A stretch of DNA of 64,000 nt from Alicyclobacillus tolerans (GCF_021739485.1 NZ_JAJFNK010000002.1:62001-126000); one strand, 5' to 3'; positions 16,996 to 26,336 are shown, counted from the stretch's first letter. The notes: generated by a model not told the origin, from the sequence alone. Made by a program: numbers and translations.

Positions 16996-18318
16996 ATGCG
17001 AAAACGCTGGGCTCAGGCACGAATCCGGCTGACGCTGGCGGCAGCGTTGGGATTGATGTGTTTCACTCCGCCAGTACAACAACTGGCCGAGTACCCTGGA
17101 GATATCACCATTCCACTTGGGCAAAAAACGGTGTTACCGATGGGGTTGCCAGGAAATGCGACCACTTCAGACGGCGAAATTGTGCAGGTTCATTCTTCGC
17201 CGACGACAAATCATGTGGCAGTAATTTCACGGGATCTCGGTGAGGCCACCGTATCGACTCACGTGTTTGGCTTTGTACCGTGGAAGGCAGTGCGAGTGCA
17301 CGTGGTTCCGCAAGAGGTGGTCTACGTCGGCGGACAATCCATTGGGATTAAGTTGAGGTCTGCAGGCGTCATGGTTGTCGGATTTCAACGCCTCGGACCG
17401 GATCAGGTTTCGCCGGCTGCGCAGGCTCATCTCAAGGTTGGAGACCTCATCCAACAAATCGACGCACATCCAGTCCACACAGCACAGGACCTCAGAAAAT
17501 GGACCCATGAGGAAATGGAGGGTCACTCCCAATTGCGGATTACTGTCCGCCGCGGGAAGGACGACAAAGTGTTGAAATTGACTCCGTTCGTCGACTCGAA
17601 AGGTGTGCAGCACCTTGGGTTGTTTGTCCGTGACAAAGCGTCGGGAGTCGGCACATTGACGTTTTACGACCCTGCCCATCACAGGTTTGGAGCTTTGGGT
17701 CACGTGATCACCGATGTTGACACAGGGCTCGCCATCGAAGGAACAGGTTCCTTGTACGAAGCGACAGTGAGTTCAGTGATCAAAGGGACAGCTGGCCGAC
17801 CCGGTGAAAAGAGGGGACGGTTTGCACCAGATTCCAATGAAGTCGGCTTTATAGACAAAAATACTCCTTTCGGCATTTTCGGTACCATGGAGGATGCACC
17901 GAAACATTCGTACTTATCCAATCCCATGCCTGTGGCTTTACCAAAGCAAGTTCACGAAGGTCCAGCAAAACTGTTAACGGTCCTTCATGGTCAAACAGTG
18001 GAACAATTTGACGTGCAAATCGAAAATTTGGTGAAACAAGAGCAGCCGAACACCAAAAGTATGATTGTTCGCGTCACAGATCCTAAGTTACTGCGCGAAA
18101 CAGGGGGCATCGTTCAGGGAATGAGCGGCAGCCCGCTCATTCAGGACGGAAGGCTAATTGGGGCGGTAACCCACGTATTTGTTTCGGACCCGACCCGTGG
18201 ATACGGCGTTTATGCCAATTGGATGCTCAAGGAGTCGGATGACATGGCGAAAGAAGGGGAAAGCAATCAAGCCAGCGCCGCCTTGGCAAAAGGACGCCGT
18301 ACGGTAGAACAAGCTTAA
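16996..18318 (+). CDS. spoIVB: SpoIVB peptidase (stage IV sporulation protein B)
   Basis: A 440-residue serine peptidase of family S55 that cleaves SpoIVFA in the space between forespore and mother cell to trigger pro-sigma-K processing. It has an N-terminal hydrophobic segment (about residues 10-28), a PDZ domain (about residues 110-200, with SPAAQAHLKVGDLIQQIDAH) and the catalytic GIVQGMSGSPLIQDGRLIGAVTHV segment with the Ser near residue 379. Start ATG 16996 after AAGGGGGG. The presence of this gene shows that the organism is a spore former. Confidence 0.95.
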   Translation: MRKRWAQARIRLTLAAALGLMCFTPPVQQLAEYPGDITIPLGQKTVLPMGLPGNATTSDGEIVQVHSSPTTNHVAVISRDLGEATVSTHVFGFVPWKAVRVHVVPQEVVYVGGQSIGIKLRSAGVMVVGFQRLGPDQVSPAAQAHLKVGDLIQQIDAHPVHTAQDLRKWTHEEMEGHSQLRITVRRGKDDKVLKLTPFVDSKGVQHLGLFVRDKASGVGTLTFYDPAHHRFGALGHVITDVDTGLAIEGTGSLYEATVSSVIKGTAGRPGEKRGRFAPDSNEVGFIDKNTPFGIFGTMEDAPKHSYLSNPMPVALPKQVHEGPAKLLTVLHGQTVEQFDVQIENLVKQEQPNTKSMIVRVTDPKLLRETGGIVQGMSGSPLIQDGRLIGAVTHVFVSDPTRGYGVYANWMLKESDDMAKEGESNQASAALAKGRRTVEQA

Positions 18319-18329
18319 GGAAAAGCCGC

Positions 18330-18380
18330 CAAAGGAGAAGGTTTTTTTAGGTGATGCTGTACAGCATCACCGCTCCTTTG
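18330..18380. repeat. Nested palindrome between spoIVB and spo0A
   Basis: A perfect 22-bp palindrome (18350-18371; half-site GGTGATGCTGT) is framed by a second inverted repeat, CAAAGGAG (18330-18337) and CTCCTTTG (18373-18380). The T-run (18342-18348) lies before rather than after the palindrome, so it is not a normal intrinsic terminator for spoIVB. Confidence 0.75.
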
Positions 18381-18463
18381 TGTCGAAAAACGTCGACGAG
18401 GCGCAAACAGTCGGGAAAAGTATTACATAACATTTGGCAGGAGCTTACCCCACTTTGTCGAAA
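18381..18463 (+). promoter_or_regulatory. spo0A control region with two 0A boxes
   Basis: TGTCGAA at 18381-18387 and a perfect TTTGTCGAAA at 18454-18463 match the Spo0A-binding box. The second overlaps a possible sigma-H promoter: AGGAGCT at 18439-18445 and GTCGAAA 11 bases downstream, similar in layout to the B. subtilis spo0A Ps promoter. This suggests autoregulation; the sigma-H call is weak. Confidence 0.6.
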
Positions 18464-18497
18464 TTAAAGTCGAACGAGACCAAGGGGGAATTCTTCG

Positions 18498-19301
18498 GTG
18501 ACTGCTGCGTTGAAAGTATTGATTGCGGATGACAACCGCGAATTCGCTGAAATTCTCGGTGAATTTATTTCGGAACAACCCGATATGGAAGTTTGCGGTG
18601 TGGCGTTGAACGGCAACGATGTCCTGGAGCTTGTACAGCAGTGCAGGCCGGATGTATTGATTTTGGATATTATTATGCCGGTGCTCGACGGTATTGGAGC
18701 GCTCGAGCGCTTGACCCAGATGTCAAGCTCCATGCCAAAGGTCATTATGTTGACAGCGTTTGGGCAAGACAGCGTGACTCGCCGTGCGATTGAACTGGGA
18801 GTGTCGTATTTCATTCTCAAACCCTTTGACATGCCTGTCTTGGTCGAACGCATCAGACAAGTGGCGGGTGAAAAACCGCAACCGACAAATTCCGTCGGTG
18901 GTTTCAATCAAACCTTGCACACCAATCCCGCAGCGCACATATCAAAACGTTCGGTGGATGCAGCCATCACTCAGATCATTCACGAAATCGGTGTTCCTGC
19001 GCACATTAAAGGCTACCAATACTTACGTGAAGCGATTGGTATCGTGTACAACGACGTCGAAATTCTAGGGTCTATCACCAAGGTGTTGTATCCTCGCATT
19101 GCTGAACGCTTCAAGACCACTCCGTCACGAGTGGAACGCGCCATTCGCCACTCGATTGAAGTGGCGTGGGGACGTGGAAACATGGAGGCGATTCGGAACG
19201 TGTTTGGTTACACGGTCAGCGCCGCTAAGACGAAACCGACGAATTCCGAGTTTATTGCCATGATTGCGGACAAACTTCGGATGGAGCACAAAGTCGGCTA
19301 A
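18498..19301 (+). CDS. spo0A: Sporulation master regulator Spo0A
   Basis: The 267-residue response regulator has a receiver domain with the acidic pocket ADDN at residues 10-13 and phospho-acceptor Asp57 (LILDIIMP), and the C-terminal Spo0A DNA-binding domain (about residues 155-267) with [21 protein letters not shown], the recognition-helix region. It controls entry into sporulation. The start is GTG 18498 after AAGGGGGA. A variable linker joins the two domains at about residues 125-150. Confidence 0.97.
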   Translation: MTAALKVLIADDNREFAEILGEFISEQPDMEVCGVALNGNDVLELVQQCRPDVLILDIIMPVLDGIGALERLTQMSSSMPKVIMLTAFGQDSVTRRAIELGVSYFILKPFDMPVLVERIRQVAGEKPQPTNSVGGFNQTLHTNPAAHISKRSVDAAITQIIHEIGVPAHIKGYQYLREAIGIVYNDVEILGSITKVLYPRIAERFKTTPSRVERAIRHSIEVAWGRGNMEAIRNVFGYTVSAAKTKPTNSEFIAMIADKLRMEHKVG

Positions 19302-19354
19302 GCCCGCTAGGACAAAATGAAACGTATTGAACCGGATATGTCACAATAGGACCA

Positions 19355-19387
19355 GAAAGCCATGACGTTGATTCCGTCGTGGCTTTC
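19355..19387 (+). terminator. Hairpin downstream of spo0A
   Basis: A 13-bp stem (GAAAGCCATGACG with CGTCGTGGCTTTC, one G-U pair) with a 7-base loop. No clear T-run follows, so it is a probable but not certain terminator for spo0A. Confidence 0.5.
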
Positions 19388-19485
19388 CTGTAGAGGTGCT
19401 GAGACGACCTGTGTGGCAGTAACTCCCAAAGGTGCGTCTTGGCACAGGGGTTTCAACAGGCCTCCACGGAAAGGGGATTGAATCG

Positions 19486-19767
19486 TTGTTGCACAAAATT
19501 CTGTTGTTTAATCTCAATGAAGCAAACAGGGCCGAATTGATTCGAGACAAAACGATGAACCTACTCACCCATGTACCCGGCGCCAAAAACGTTACGTTCC
19601 GGCAAGCGGTTGAGGGAATGGACACGCAGTACAAATATCTGATTACAGTGGATTTTGACTCCATGGCGGACCATGAACAGTACATGGTGCACGAGAAACA
19701 CGTCGAGTTTTCGAAGCAGTACTTCCGGCCAAATATTCAGGATGTCTTGATTCAGTTTTTTGAGTAA
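19486..19767 (+). CDS. Dabb family (stress-responsive A/B barrel) protein
   Basis: A 93-residue protein of the dimeric alpha/beta barrel (Dabb, Pfam stress-responsive) family: it begins HKILLFNLNE and carries YKYLITVDFDSMADHEQYMVHEKHVEF, the family's second half ending in HxxF. Members include small stress proteins and cyclases; no specific reaction can be assigned. Start is TTG 19486 or 19489 after GGAAAGGGG; upstream in-frame codons lack a ribosome site. It stands alone between spo0A and a methyltransferase. Confidence 0.75.
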   Translation: MLHKILLFNLNEANRAELIRDKTMNLLTHVPGAKNVTFRQAVEGMDTQYKYLITVDFDSMADHEQYMVHEKHVEFSKQYFRPNIQDVLIQFFE

Positions 19768-19831
19768 AGGGTTAATCCCGCGTAAAAAGACCTTAATACA
19801 TGAACATTCTATTTAGACCGGAGGCAGCCCA

Positions 19832-20617
19832 ATGGAGAACGAGGCCAAAAATGCTGTACGCAGTCAATTCAGCCAAAATGCAGCGGACTACCGGGATGAG
19901 GCCCTGTTCGCCAACGGAGATGACCTGCGGTACATGGTACAATCTGTCCGAATTTCGGGTTCAGAGCGCGTGTTAGACGTCGGATCTGGTGCAGGACATA
20001 CCGCATTTGCATTTGCTCCGTTCGTCGAGCAGTGTCTGGGTTTGGATCTGACTGAGGCGATGGTGAACGTGGCTAAAGCGTTTGCAAAAGACCACGGCAT
20101 TCAAAATGTGGACTTTATGACAGGGGACGCCGAGCACTTGCCGCTGCCCGACGAATCCTTCGACTTTGCGACGTGTCGCTTTGCTGCCCATCATTTCCCA
20201 AGTGTAAAACAAGCCATTTCAGAAATTGAGCGGGTCTTGAAACCCGGCGGAACCTTCATCCTAGTCGATCACTACGCTCCCGAAGACGCATCGCTTGACG
20301 CCTTTGTCAACAACCTGGACCGCCTTAGAGACCCTTCGCACGTCCGTGAGAACCGGTTGTCAGAATACAAGGCATGGTTTGAAGAGGTCGGCCTCTTGTA
20401 CACAGAGCGGAGGTCCTGGGACCTTCGACTGCAATTTGAGAATTGGGTGCAGCGTGCGCGTACGCCGCTAGAGGTTCGAGAAAAGTTGATAGAGATTTTG
20501 CGCTTGGCTCCTGCCTCATGCAAAGACGCATTTCACATTGAATTGGATGACCGGGCACAACCCGTGTCGTTTTCTCTGAAATGTGCCCTTATCCACGGGG
20601 TGAAAGCTTCAGTGTAA
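19832..20617 (+). CDS. Class I SAM-dependent methyltransferase (UbiE/YcgJ-like)
   Basis: A 261-residue methyltransferase with motif I VLDVGSGAGHTAFAF (about residues 48-62), motif II-like MTGDAEHLPLPDESFD and a VLKPGGTFILVD strand, the pattern of methyltransferase domain 11 proteins. The N-terminus AVRSQFSQNAADYRDEALF is typical of YcgJ-like enzymes. Substrate unknown. ATG 19832 follows CCGGAGG. It is convergent with the Rieske oxygenase gene. Confidence 0.85.
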   Translation: MENEAKNAVRSQFSQNAADYRDEALFANGDDLRYMVQSVRISGSERVLDVGSGAGHTAFAFAPFVEQCLGLDLTEAMVNVAKAFAKDHGIQNVDFMTGDAEHLPLPDESFDFATCRFAAHHFPSVKQAISEIERVLKPGGTFILVDHYAPEDASLDAFVNNLDRLRDPSHVRENRLSEYKAWFEEVGLLYTERRSWDLRLQFENWVQRARTPLEVREKLIEILRLAPASCKDAFHIELDDRAQPVSFSLKCALIHGVKASV

Positions 20618-20679
20618 CCCTGGGTGGGAGCGGTTGCGGCTTCCGTTCAATATTTGCGGCTAGGGTGGCAGTCAGCCCG

Positions 20680-21666
20680 TCAACCTCCTGTATTCTCGAT
20701 TCGGATGGCATCAAACAGCATCGACCGGAAGCGAATAGTCGGCCCGTCGGATGCGACATGGCTTTCCGATTTCAGGTCGGGGGCGCGCATCGGCCTGAGG
20801 CATTCAATAATCTCTTTGTCTTCATTCAAGACAAAGAAAGTGTGTTCGAGGTGAAAGTCGTCCAGAAATTCAGAGTCGAGTTGAAAATTTCTCATAACCA
20901 CCCCGAAAACGTGGGTGGTTTCTTGCGTTGTGGGCGTAAATGTCAGAAATGTGCACATCCAGTTTTCATTCCCCATCGGCGTGCGGATGATCCAACGATT
21001 CGGAAACAACAGTTCAATTTCAGTTTGTTCGGCAACGCCTGGAGGTGCCGGCACCGGTTCCATCGGATGAGTCGGTGCGAAGGGTTTCGGGTGAATCACA
21101 ATCCCAGTGTGTTGAACCGCGTAGTCGAGGTGGTCCACAACCGGACTCACGTCTTTTCCAGTGGTTTCCGGGTGCACGAAGGGCAGGTGGGAGATGTCTA
21201 AAACACTTTCTACAACCCGGCAAAAACTTGCGTGCCAGGACATCTCAAAGGGGACCCTTCGCCAGAGCACGGTCTGAAACTCAGGAAACAACTCGAGAGT
21301 CGGCGTCATTTGATGGGTTTGTTCAGGTTGGGTATAGACCCAGATTAGGCCGATGGCGTCGCACGCGGGGTAGGCGGTGACTTGGGCCGATTTTGGGATG
21401 GGTGCATTCGCGCGGTTTGCCGGAATATGTGTACAGCGGCCGGTTGGGTCAAAGCGCCAGCCATGAAACGGACACACGAGGTGGTTGTGCTCCACAGTAC
21501 CTCTGGACAAGTCACATCCCCGATGCGGACAATACGCGGAAAAGGCATGTGGCAGTCCGTCCGCACCGCGCAGTAACACAAAATCCGTGTCGTGAACGGT
21601 CGTCTTGACAGGGGTACGCCCCAATTGAGCCGACGGTAAAACGGCGTACCAGTTTTTCTTAATCAC
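20680..21666 (-). CDS. Rieske (2Fe-2S) aromatic-ring-type oxygenase, alpha subunit family
   Basis: A 328-residue protein with an N-terminal Rieske domain (CPHRGCDLSRG and VCPFHGW, about residues 44-67) and a C-terminal non-heme iron domain with the ESVLDISHLPFVHPE segment supplying the two His ligands. This is the VanA/pheophorbide-a-oxygenase-like group of single-component-alpha Rieske oxygenases; the substrate cannot be told. No reductase or ferredoxin partner lies next to it. The start is GTG 21666 behind a G-rich site (GGGGGGG, 8-base spacing). Confidence 0.88.
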   Translation of the reverse strand: MIKKNWYAVLPSAQLGRTPVKTTVHDTDFVLLRGADGLPHAFSAYCPHRGCDLSRGTVEHNHLVCPFHGWRFDPTGRCTHIPANRANAPIPKSAQVTAYPACDAIGLIWVYTQPEQTHQMTPTLELFPEFQTVLWRRVPFEMSWHASFCRVVESVLDISHLPFVHPETTGKDVSPVVDHLDYAVQHTGIVIHPKPFAPTHPMEPVPAPPGVAEQTEIELLFPNRWIIRTPMGNENWMCTFLTFTPTTQETTHVFGVVMRNFQLDSEFLDDFHLEHTFFVLNEDKEIIECLRPMRAPDLKSESHVASDGPTIRFRSMLFDAIRIENTGG

Positions 21667-21826
21667 GGTGTTGTCCCCCCCGCGGAGAACGTGTTTTTTG
21701 TCTACATCCTATGCCGTGTTGCCGATTTCCGGTTGGACCATTCCCTTCCATCTCAAATTTTGGATGTTCAATCGGCAGTGGACCATCAAACCCTTTGCAA
21801 AAAAAGACTAGGCCATGTTCTATCTT

Positions 21827-22647
21827 TCACGGACAGACCGGGGTGCTGCGGAATAAAGCCAACAACTCCGTGGCTTTATTCCGGTTTGCGCTGTCACAAC
21901 TGATGAAGCGCTGAACGTCAAAAGCCGTGATCTCAGCGGCTGCGTACGCACCTCGTGTAAACGCGTTGAAGTGGTTTGAGATCAAGACCGGAATTCCAGT
22001 AAGGGACAGTTCCTGAGCGACCTTCGCCAACCGCAACTGTTCCATGGCGCCAAAACCGCCTGCACTGTAGTTTGTAAACTTCGCGGTGTGAGACAGCGGT
22101 ATACATACGGCGGATCACAGTAAATGACGTCTCCAGGTTGAGCTTGGCGCATGACCGTTTCAAAGTCGTCCGAGACAAACTCAGCGGACTGAGATTTATG
22201 GTAAAACATCATCATCTCGGATTCGGGAAAATACGGCTTTTTATACCGGCCGAAGGGTACGTTGAAGCCACCCTCGTTGTTGTACCTGCACAATCCGTTG
22301 TATCCATGCCGGTTCAGGTACAAGAACAACACGGCTTTGCGCCGTGCGTTGTGAATGGAATTGAATTCATCCCTCAAGCGATAGTACACGTCCGCTGAAT
22401 TCGCCTCAGAAGTGAACAACGGTTTGCATTCGGACACAAATGCAGGGCCGTAGTTTTTCAAGGTCGAGTACAAATTGATGAGGTCGGAATTGAGGTCGTT
22501 GATGAGGTTTTTCTCGTAGTCCGTATTTAAAAACACAGCGGCGGAACCCGCAAACGGCTCGATTAAGCGGGAACCTGGCGGGATCAATTCGAGGATTTTA
22601 GAAATGATCCGGTATTTATTTCCTGCCCACTTTAAAAAAGGTTTCAT
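21827..22647 (-). pseudogene. dam: DNA adenine methylase (Dam/D12 class), frameshifted
   Basis: The gene starts at ATG 22647 (KPFLKWAGNKYRI, motif X/I) behind GGAGTG and reads well to DVIYCDPPYV, the catalytic DPPY motif. The frame then breaks at about 22099-22106: the expected continuation PLSHTAKFTNYSAGGFGAME...GIPVLISNH...ELLALF is present in another frame down to 21827. A two-base insertion (TA in GTATACCG) explains it; removing it gives about 272 codons, the usual Dam length. Dam methylates adenine in GATC-like sites. No cognate nuclease is adjacent. A sequencing error or phase switch cannot be excluded. Confidence 0.85.
21849..21883. repeat. 13-bp perfect inverted repeat in the 3' end of dam
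   Basis: CGGAATAAAGCCA (21849-21861) and TGGCTTTATTCCG (21871-21883) with a 9-base loop lie inside the C-terminal dam reading frame (NKATELLALFRS region). No T-run follows on either strand. The 160 bases between here and the Rieske gene (21667-21826) hold nothing else recognisable. Confidence 0.7.
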
Positions 22648-22857
22648 GTTTTCACTCCACAACTCAGCCGTAGACTCTTGTTCAACAAACAAACATGTTC
22701 AACAGGCAATGCGAAAACACCTTCCCGAAAACGTACGCGGCATCGTCGCTACAAGGTCGACGACCTCAGCCTCCATGAAAGTGAAAATACATAAACCTCG
22801 ATGTGCGGGTGGACGATACTTTCAGACTTGGCACCATGAAGCGAGGTGGATGGGCGG

Positions 22858-23646
22858 ATGCCGATGGCCAAAATCGACGGCGCGTCTTTGTATTACGAAT
22901 CTAAAGGGACAGGTCCAGCAGTCATTTTTGTGCACCCTCCGGTTCTGAGCAGCATCTGCTTCGAACGGCAGGTAAAACATTTGTCTAAACAGTTCCGGAC
23001 CATTGTATTTGACATTCGCGGAAACGGAAAGAGTCCCGCATCGGCGACTCCCGTGACGTATTCCCTGATTGCCAGAGACATGAAGCAGTTGATGGACTAC
23101 TTGGAAATTCCCAAGGCTTTTTTTTGCGGGTACTCCACTGGCGGGTCCGTTATTCTTGAGTTTCTCCTCCATTACCCCGAGCGCGCTCTAGGCAGCATTC
23201 TCATCGGTGCATTTTCTGAAGTCCAGGATTTGCGGCTTCGCACCCGTATTTCATTAGGAATCGGTTTGGCGAAATCGAGAGCCATCCGAACCCTGGCACT
23301 CGGACTGTCGTGGAGTCACGCGGATTCGTCTGAAGTCTTCTGGAAAACCTTTCGGAATGCCGCAAAAGCGAACGCAGCGAATGTTGAACAGTATTACCGA
23401 GCCAGTTTACGGTACAACTGCACGCAGGGATTGAGCAAAATCCGCCACCCTGTGCTGTTGGTTTACGGAAAAAAGGACAGACCGTTTCATGCCTATGGCC
23501 GCTTGCTCCACGAACGCTTACCCGACAGCGAACTCATTTATCTGCCTAAAGCAGGTCATCGCATTCCGTTGTTTTTTTCGTATGAACTGAACACCGTGAT
23601 TTCGTGGTTTATCTTGGTTCATCAGCAGTCCCAGAGCACCGGATAA
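22858..23646 (+). CDS. Alpha/beta hydrolase
   Basis: A 262-residue alpha/beta-hydrolase: the oxyanion region VIFVHPPVLSS, the nucleophile elbow GYSTGGS (Ser near residue 93), the acid in LVYGKKDRPFH and the catalytic His in LPKAGHRIPLF form a complete triad. The cap region is helical. It could be an esterase, lactonase or similar; no substrate can be assigned. GTG 22846, ATG 22858 and ATG 22864 are in frame; GAGGTGG best serves 22858. It is divergent from dam. Confidence 0.85.
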   Translation: MPMAKIDGASLYYESKGTGPAVIFVHPPVLSSICFERQVKHLSKQFRTIVFDIRGNGKSPASATPVTYSLIARDMKQLMDYLEIPKAFFCGYSTGGSVILEFLLHYPERALGSILIGAFSEVQDLRLRTRISLGIGLAKSRAIRTLALGLSWSHADSSEVFWKTFRNAAKANAANVEQYYRASLRYNCTQGLSKIRHPVLLVYGKKDRPFHAYGRLLHERLPDSELIYLPKAGHRIPLFFSYELNTVISWFILVHQQSQSTG

Positions 23647-23737
23647 CCTCGCGTTGTTTGTAGGATGTTTGTCTCGCGATTTGGCGAGCAGCAAGTCATC
23701 CTCGCCGAGGGACTTGTGTGCTATGCTACTGGTGGTG

Positions 23738-24217
23738 ATGGAGATGCCCACAAAGACAACCGCGTGCCGGATACTGGATACTCTTAAAATACCGTATACC
23801 TTGCACGAGTACGAATGGAATGAGCAAGCTCTTGATGCGTCTGCGGTTGCCGAAAAGGTGGGGATGCCTGCCTCGCGGGTTTACAAGACGCTCGTCGTTC
23901 GCGGCGATAAGACGGGCGTGGTGATGGCGTGCATTCCGGGCGACATGGAACTGGACCTCAAGGTAATGGCCGCCGTCAGCGGAAACAAAAAAGTTGAAAT
24001 GGTCCCCGTCAAGGACTTACAGGCTCTCACAGGATATGTACGGGGCGGCGTTTCACCGCTGGGCGTCAAAAAAAGGTTTCCAATCTATATGGATAAATCC
24101 ATAGACGGCCTCAATCCAGTCAGTATCAGCGCCGGCCGTCGAGGAATGCAAATTTTCGTCAACGGCAGCGACCTTGTCCGCGCATGCCAAGCCGCGCTGG
24201 CCGCCATTGCTCGATAA
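23738..24217 (+). CDS. ybaK: Cys-tRNA(Pro)/Cys-tRNA(Cys) deacylase YbaK/EbsC family
   Basis: A 159-residue protein with the YbaK core: TTACRILDTLKIPYTLHEYEW, the conserved lysine in VYKTLVVRGD (about residue 48), and GYVRGGVSPLGVKKRFPIYMD, diagnostic for YbaK. It hydrolyses mischarged Cys-tRNA(Pro). ATG 23738 and 23744 are both possible starts. It is convergent with the exporter gene; no clear terminator was found between them. Confidence 0.92.
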   Translation: MEMPTKTTACRILDTLKIPYTLHEYEWNEQALDASAVAEKVGMPASRVYKTLVVRGDKTGVVMACIPGDMELDLKVMAAVSGNKKVEMVPVKDLQALTGYVRGGVSPLGVKKRFPIYMDKSIDGLNPVSISAGRRGMQIFVNGSDLVRACQAALAAIAR

Positions 24218-24258
24218 AGCCGTTGAATCGATGGGCCAAAACGCGTAAAGTCTGCTGC

Positions 24259-25665
24259 TTAAATGGACTTTTGCCGCAACGTATCGCGAAGACCCAAAGT
24301 CAACGCTGCCGTCAACAGGCTGGCGCCTGTCAAGAGGACGAACAGAGTTTGAGCTCCAGACGCCGTACTGATGCTGGAACCCACAAAAACCGATGACAAC
24401 ATCGTTCCAACGTACCGGAGCAAGGTGTAAACTCCAGAGGCTTGTCCGGTTTCCTGTTTTGGCGCCGACTCTAAAACAATTTGTTGAATCACTACGTTGC
24501 TGATGGCAAAGCTCATGCCAATCAACGCAAGTCCTACAATCAGTTCGCCCATGTTGAGGACGTTTACCCAACACAAGACCAGGGTTCCCAGTACCAAAAA
24601 TCCCCCGGCGAGAAGGAGGGGGAACCGACGTGTTTTACCTTGCGCAAAACGGCCGCCCCAGGGAGATGCAAGACTCATGACCCCCGCAAACGCCAGCAGG
24701 ACTAGCCCGCTTTGGGTGGCACTGAACCTTCGTACGGTCTCTAAAAAGATGGGAAGTCCATAGAGAATGCAATACATGACTAAGTTGCTCAGGACCGCAA
24801 TGACACTGCTGAGCGAAAACTGAGGCCGGTAAAACCAGCGAATGGGGAGAACAGGTGCGGTGTGGCGCAGCTCGGCTGCGACGAGGGCTGTGGTGAAGAG
24901 GAGGCCAAGCACCAAATCAAGGACTCCGTGCGAAACAAACCGGTGTTTTGTATTGAACCACAGCAGCCAAGACGTCATTGCGGCGGTGAACAGGAGAATT
25001 CCCGCCCAATCGATGCGGTCCAAACGTTTTTCAATCCTGTTGGCAGTCTGTTTCTTTATGTCGTGCAGATGTGAGACACTGGAGTACTTCGGCAAAACCC
25101 ACAGCAATAGGCCGATGGCAATGACAGCTAAAGGAATGTTCAACCAAAAAATCGCATGCCAGGACGCAAGGTCGATTAAAAAGCCTCCAACGGTAGGACC
25201 GACGGCAACGGCCGTACCGCTGGCCATCCCAATCCATCCAAGGATTTTCCCCACGTCCTGGGAGCGGTGTTCTCGAATCAGTCCGATGGCATTGGGATAA
25301 ATCATCGACGTACCGAGAGCTTGAATGACTCTCCATATGACGAATGAGTCTAACGATTGGGACAACGGTGCCAGCAGAGCGGTTGCAATCATGACTGCCA
25401 ACCCTACATAGACAAAACGCGCCCGGCCCCACGCATCGCCGAGTTTCCCCATCACAGGCTGGGATACGGCACTGCCCAAGTAGTACCCGGAAATAATCCA
25501 CGTAATTCCCGACGGAGAGGTATGAAGTGCGTGCAACAAAACGGGCAAGGCCACTGAAAGTGTGGACGAGTTCAACGGATTAAGCACGACACAAATCAGG
25601 ATTGCTGTAATAAAAGCCAACCCCAATGGTTTCGCTCGCGCAGGTGCCTGAGAATGTGAGAGCAT
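24259..25665 (-). CDS. MFS drug/solute exporter, DHA2 (14-TM) family
   Basis: A 468-residue polytopic membrane protein with about 14 hydrophobic segments. The DHA2 signatures are clear: GITWIISGYYLGSAVSQPVMGKLGDAWGRARF (motif A) and GTAVAVGPTVGGFLID (motif C) of proton antiporters. Drug export is the usual family role; the substrate is unknown. The start ATG 25665 follows GGAGG at 11 bases. No regulator gene is adjacent, but a 12-bp palindrome lies upstream at 25799-25810. Confidence 0.88.
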   Translation of the reverse strand: MLSHSQAPARAKPLGLAFITAILICVVLNPLNSSTLSVALPVLLHALHTSPSGITWIISGYYLGSAVSQPVMGKLGDAWGRARFVYVGLAVMIATALLAPLSQSLDSFVIWRVIQALGTSMIYPNAIGLIREHRSQDVGKILGWIGMASGTAVAVGPTVGGFLIDLASWHAIFWLNIPLAVIAIGLLLWVLPKYSSVSHLHDIKKQTANRIEKRLDRIDWAGILLFTAAMTSWLLWFNTKHRFVSHGVLDLVLGLLFTTALVAAELRHTAPVLPIRWFYRPQFSLSSVIAVLSNLVMYCILYGLPIFLETVRRFSATQSGLVLLAFAGVMSLASPWGGRFAQGKTRRFPLLLAGGFLVLGTLVLCWVNVLNMGELIVGLALIGMSFAISNVVIQQIVLESAPKQETGQASGVYTLLRYVGTMLSSVFVGSSISTASGAQTLFVLLTGASLLTAALTLGLRDTLRQKSI

Positions 25666-25798
25666 GAACGCAAAAACCTCCGCTGGTAGGGTTCGGATAT
25701 TGTATTTGATAAAACCCTTTGGATTCGTTTCGAAGCTCGAATCATTGTACTCCTAATTGTCGTCCAGATAAATAAGTGGGTCAAAGACAGGACTCATT

Positions 25799-25810
25799 TG
25801 AACTAGTTCA
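25799..25810. promoter_or_regulatory. 12-bp palindrome upstream of the MFS exporter
   Basis: TGAACTAGTTCA is a perfect palindrome in the 293-base gap between the divergent MFS gene and the STAS-like gene. It could be an operator for a dimeric regulator. No clear promoter was found next to it, and the rest of the gap (25666-25958) shows nothing further. Confidence 0.35.
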
Positions 25811-25958
25811 TGGGGACTATGGATTTGTCTGACCTTTCGTCGGATAGTATCTGTTAGGGAGGTTTGCACTCAGAGATAATACTCATAAAAGCTGGTCTTT
25901 GCCGTCATTGCGTTGCGTGCGAGGAATGTACTCTGAAATTTCGGGGGATTGATTGACC

Positions 25959-26336
25959 ATGGAGTACGATTTCAGTCGACTGGGAAACAAAGAAAACGCA
26001 AATACCGAGACGGGGTCGGGGCTCGACTCTCAATTTTTGGGTAACCGAACCATTCGCTACCGCGTCGCTTCACAACTGCCCCAATCCGATCTCAAGGGTC
26101 ACGGAAGTCACTGGTTCTTCTTGTTGTTGTGGCATGACCTGGCGGAGAACAATGAAGTCGAACTGGATTTTTCGGGGCTGGACACCTATGAACCGGCCTT
26201 TTTTGACCCTTGTTGCCGGGAATTGCTGCGACACTTTCAGGTCTCATTTTTAAAACATAGAATTCACCTCGTCAATCTGTCCGCGGGTGGGATGCAGTGG
26301 ATACGGAACTGTGTGGCTAAAGAACTGCAACTGTAA
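25959..26336 (+). CDS. STAS-like domain protein (DUF4325-like)
   Basis: A 125-residue soluble protein whose middle, VELDFSGLDTYEPAFFDPCCRELL, matches the strand-loop-helix of STAS-like DUF4325 proteins, which often act as regulators with kinase partners. No histidine kinase is nearby. ATG 25959 sits 10 bases after GGGGGA; TTG 25953 is an alternative. A hairpin follows its stop. The call is from pattern only. Confidence 0.5.
   Translation: MEYDFSRLGNKENANTETGSGLDSQFLGNRTIRYRVASQLPQSDLKGHGSHWFFLLLWHDLAENNEVELDFSGLDTYEPAFFDPCCRELLRHFQVSFLKHRIHLVNLSAGGMQWIRNCVAKELQL

Noticed and set aside
20581..21201. A 206-codon + strand open frame
   Set aside because: It is antisense to the well-supported Rieske oxygenase gene.
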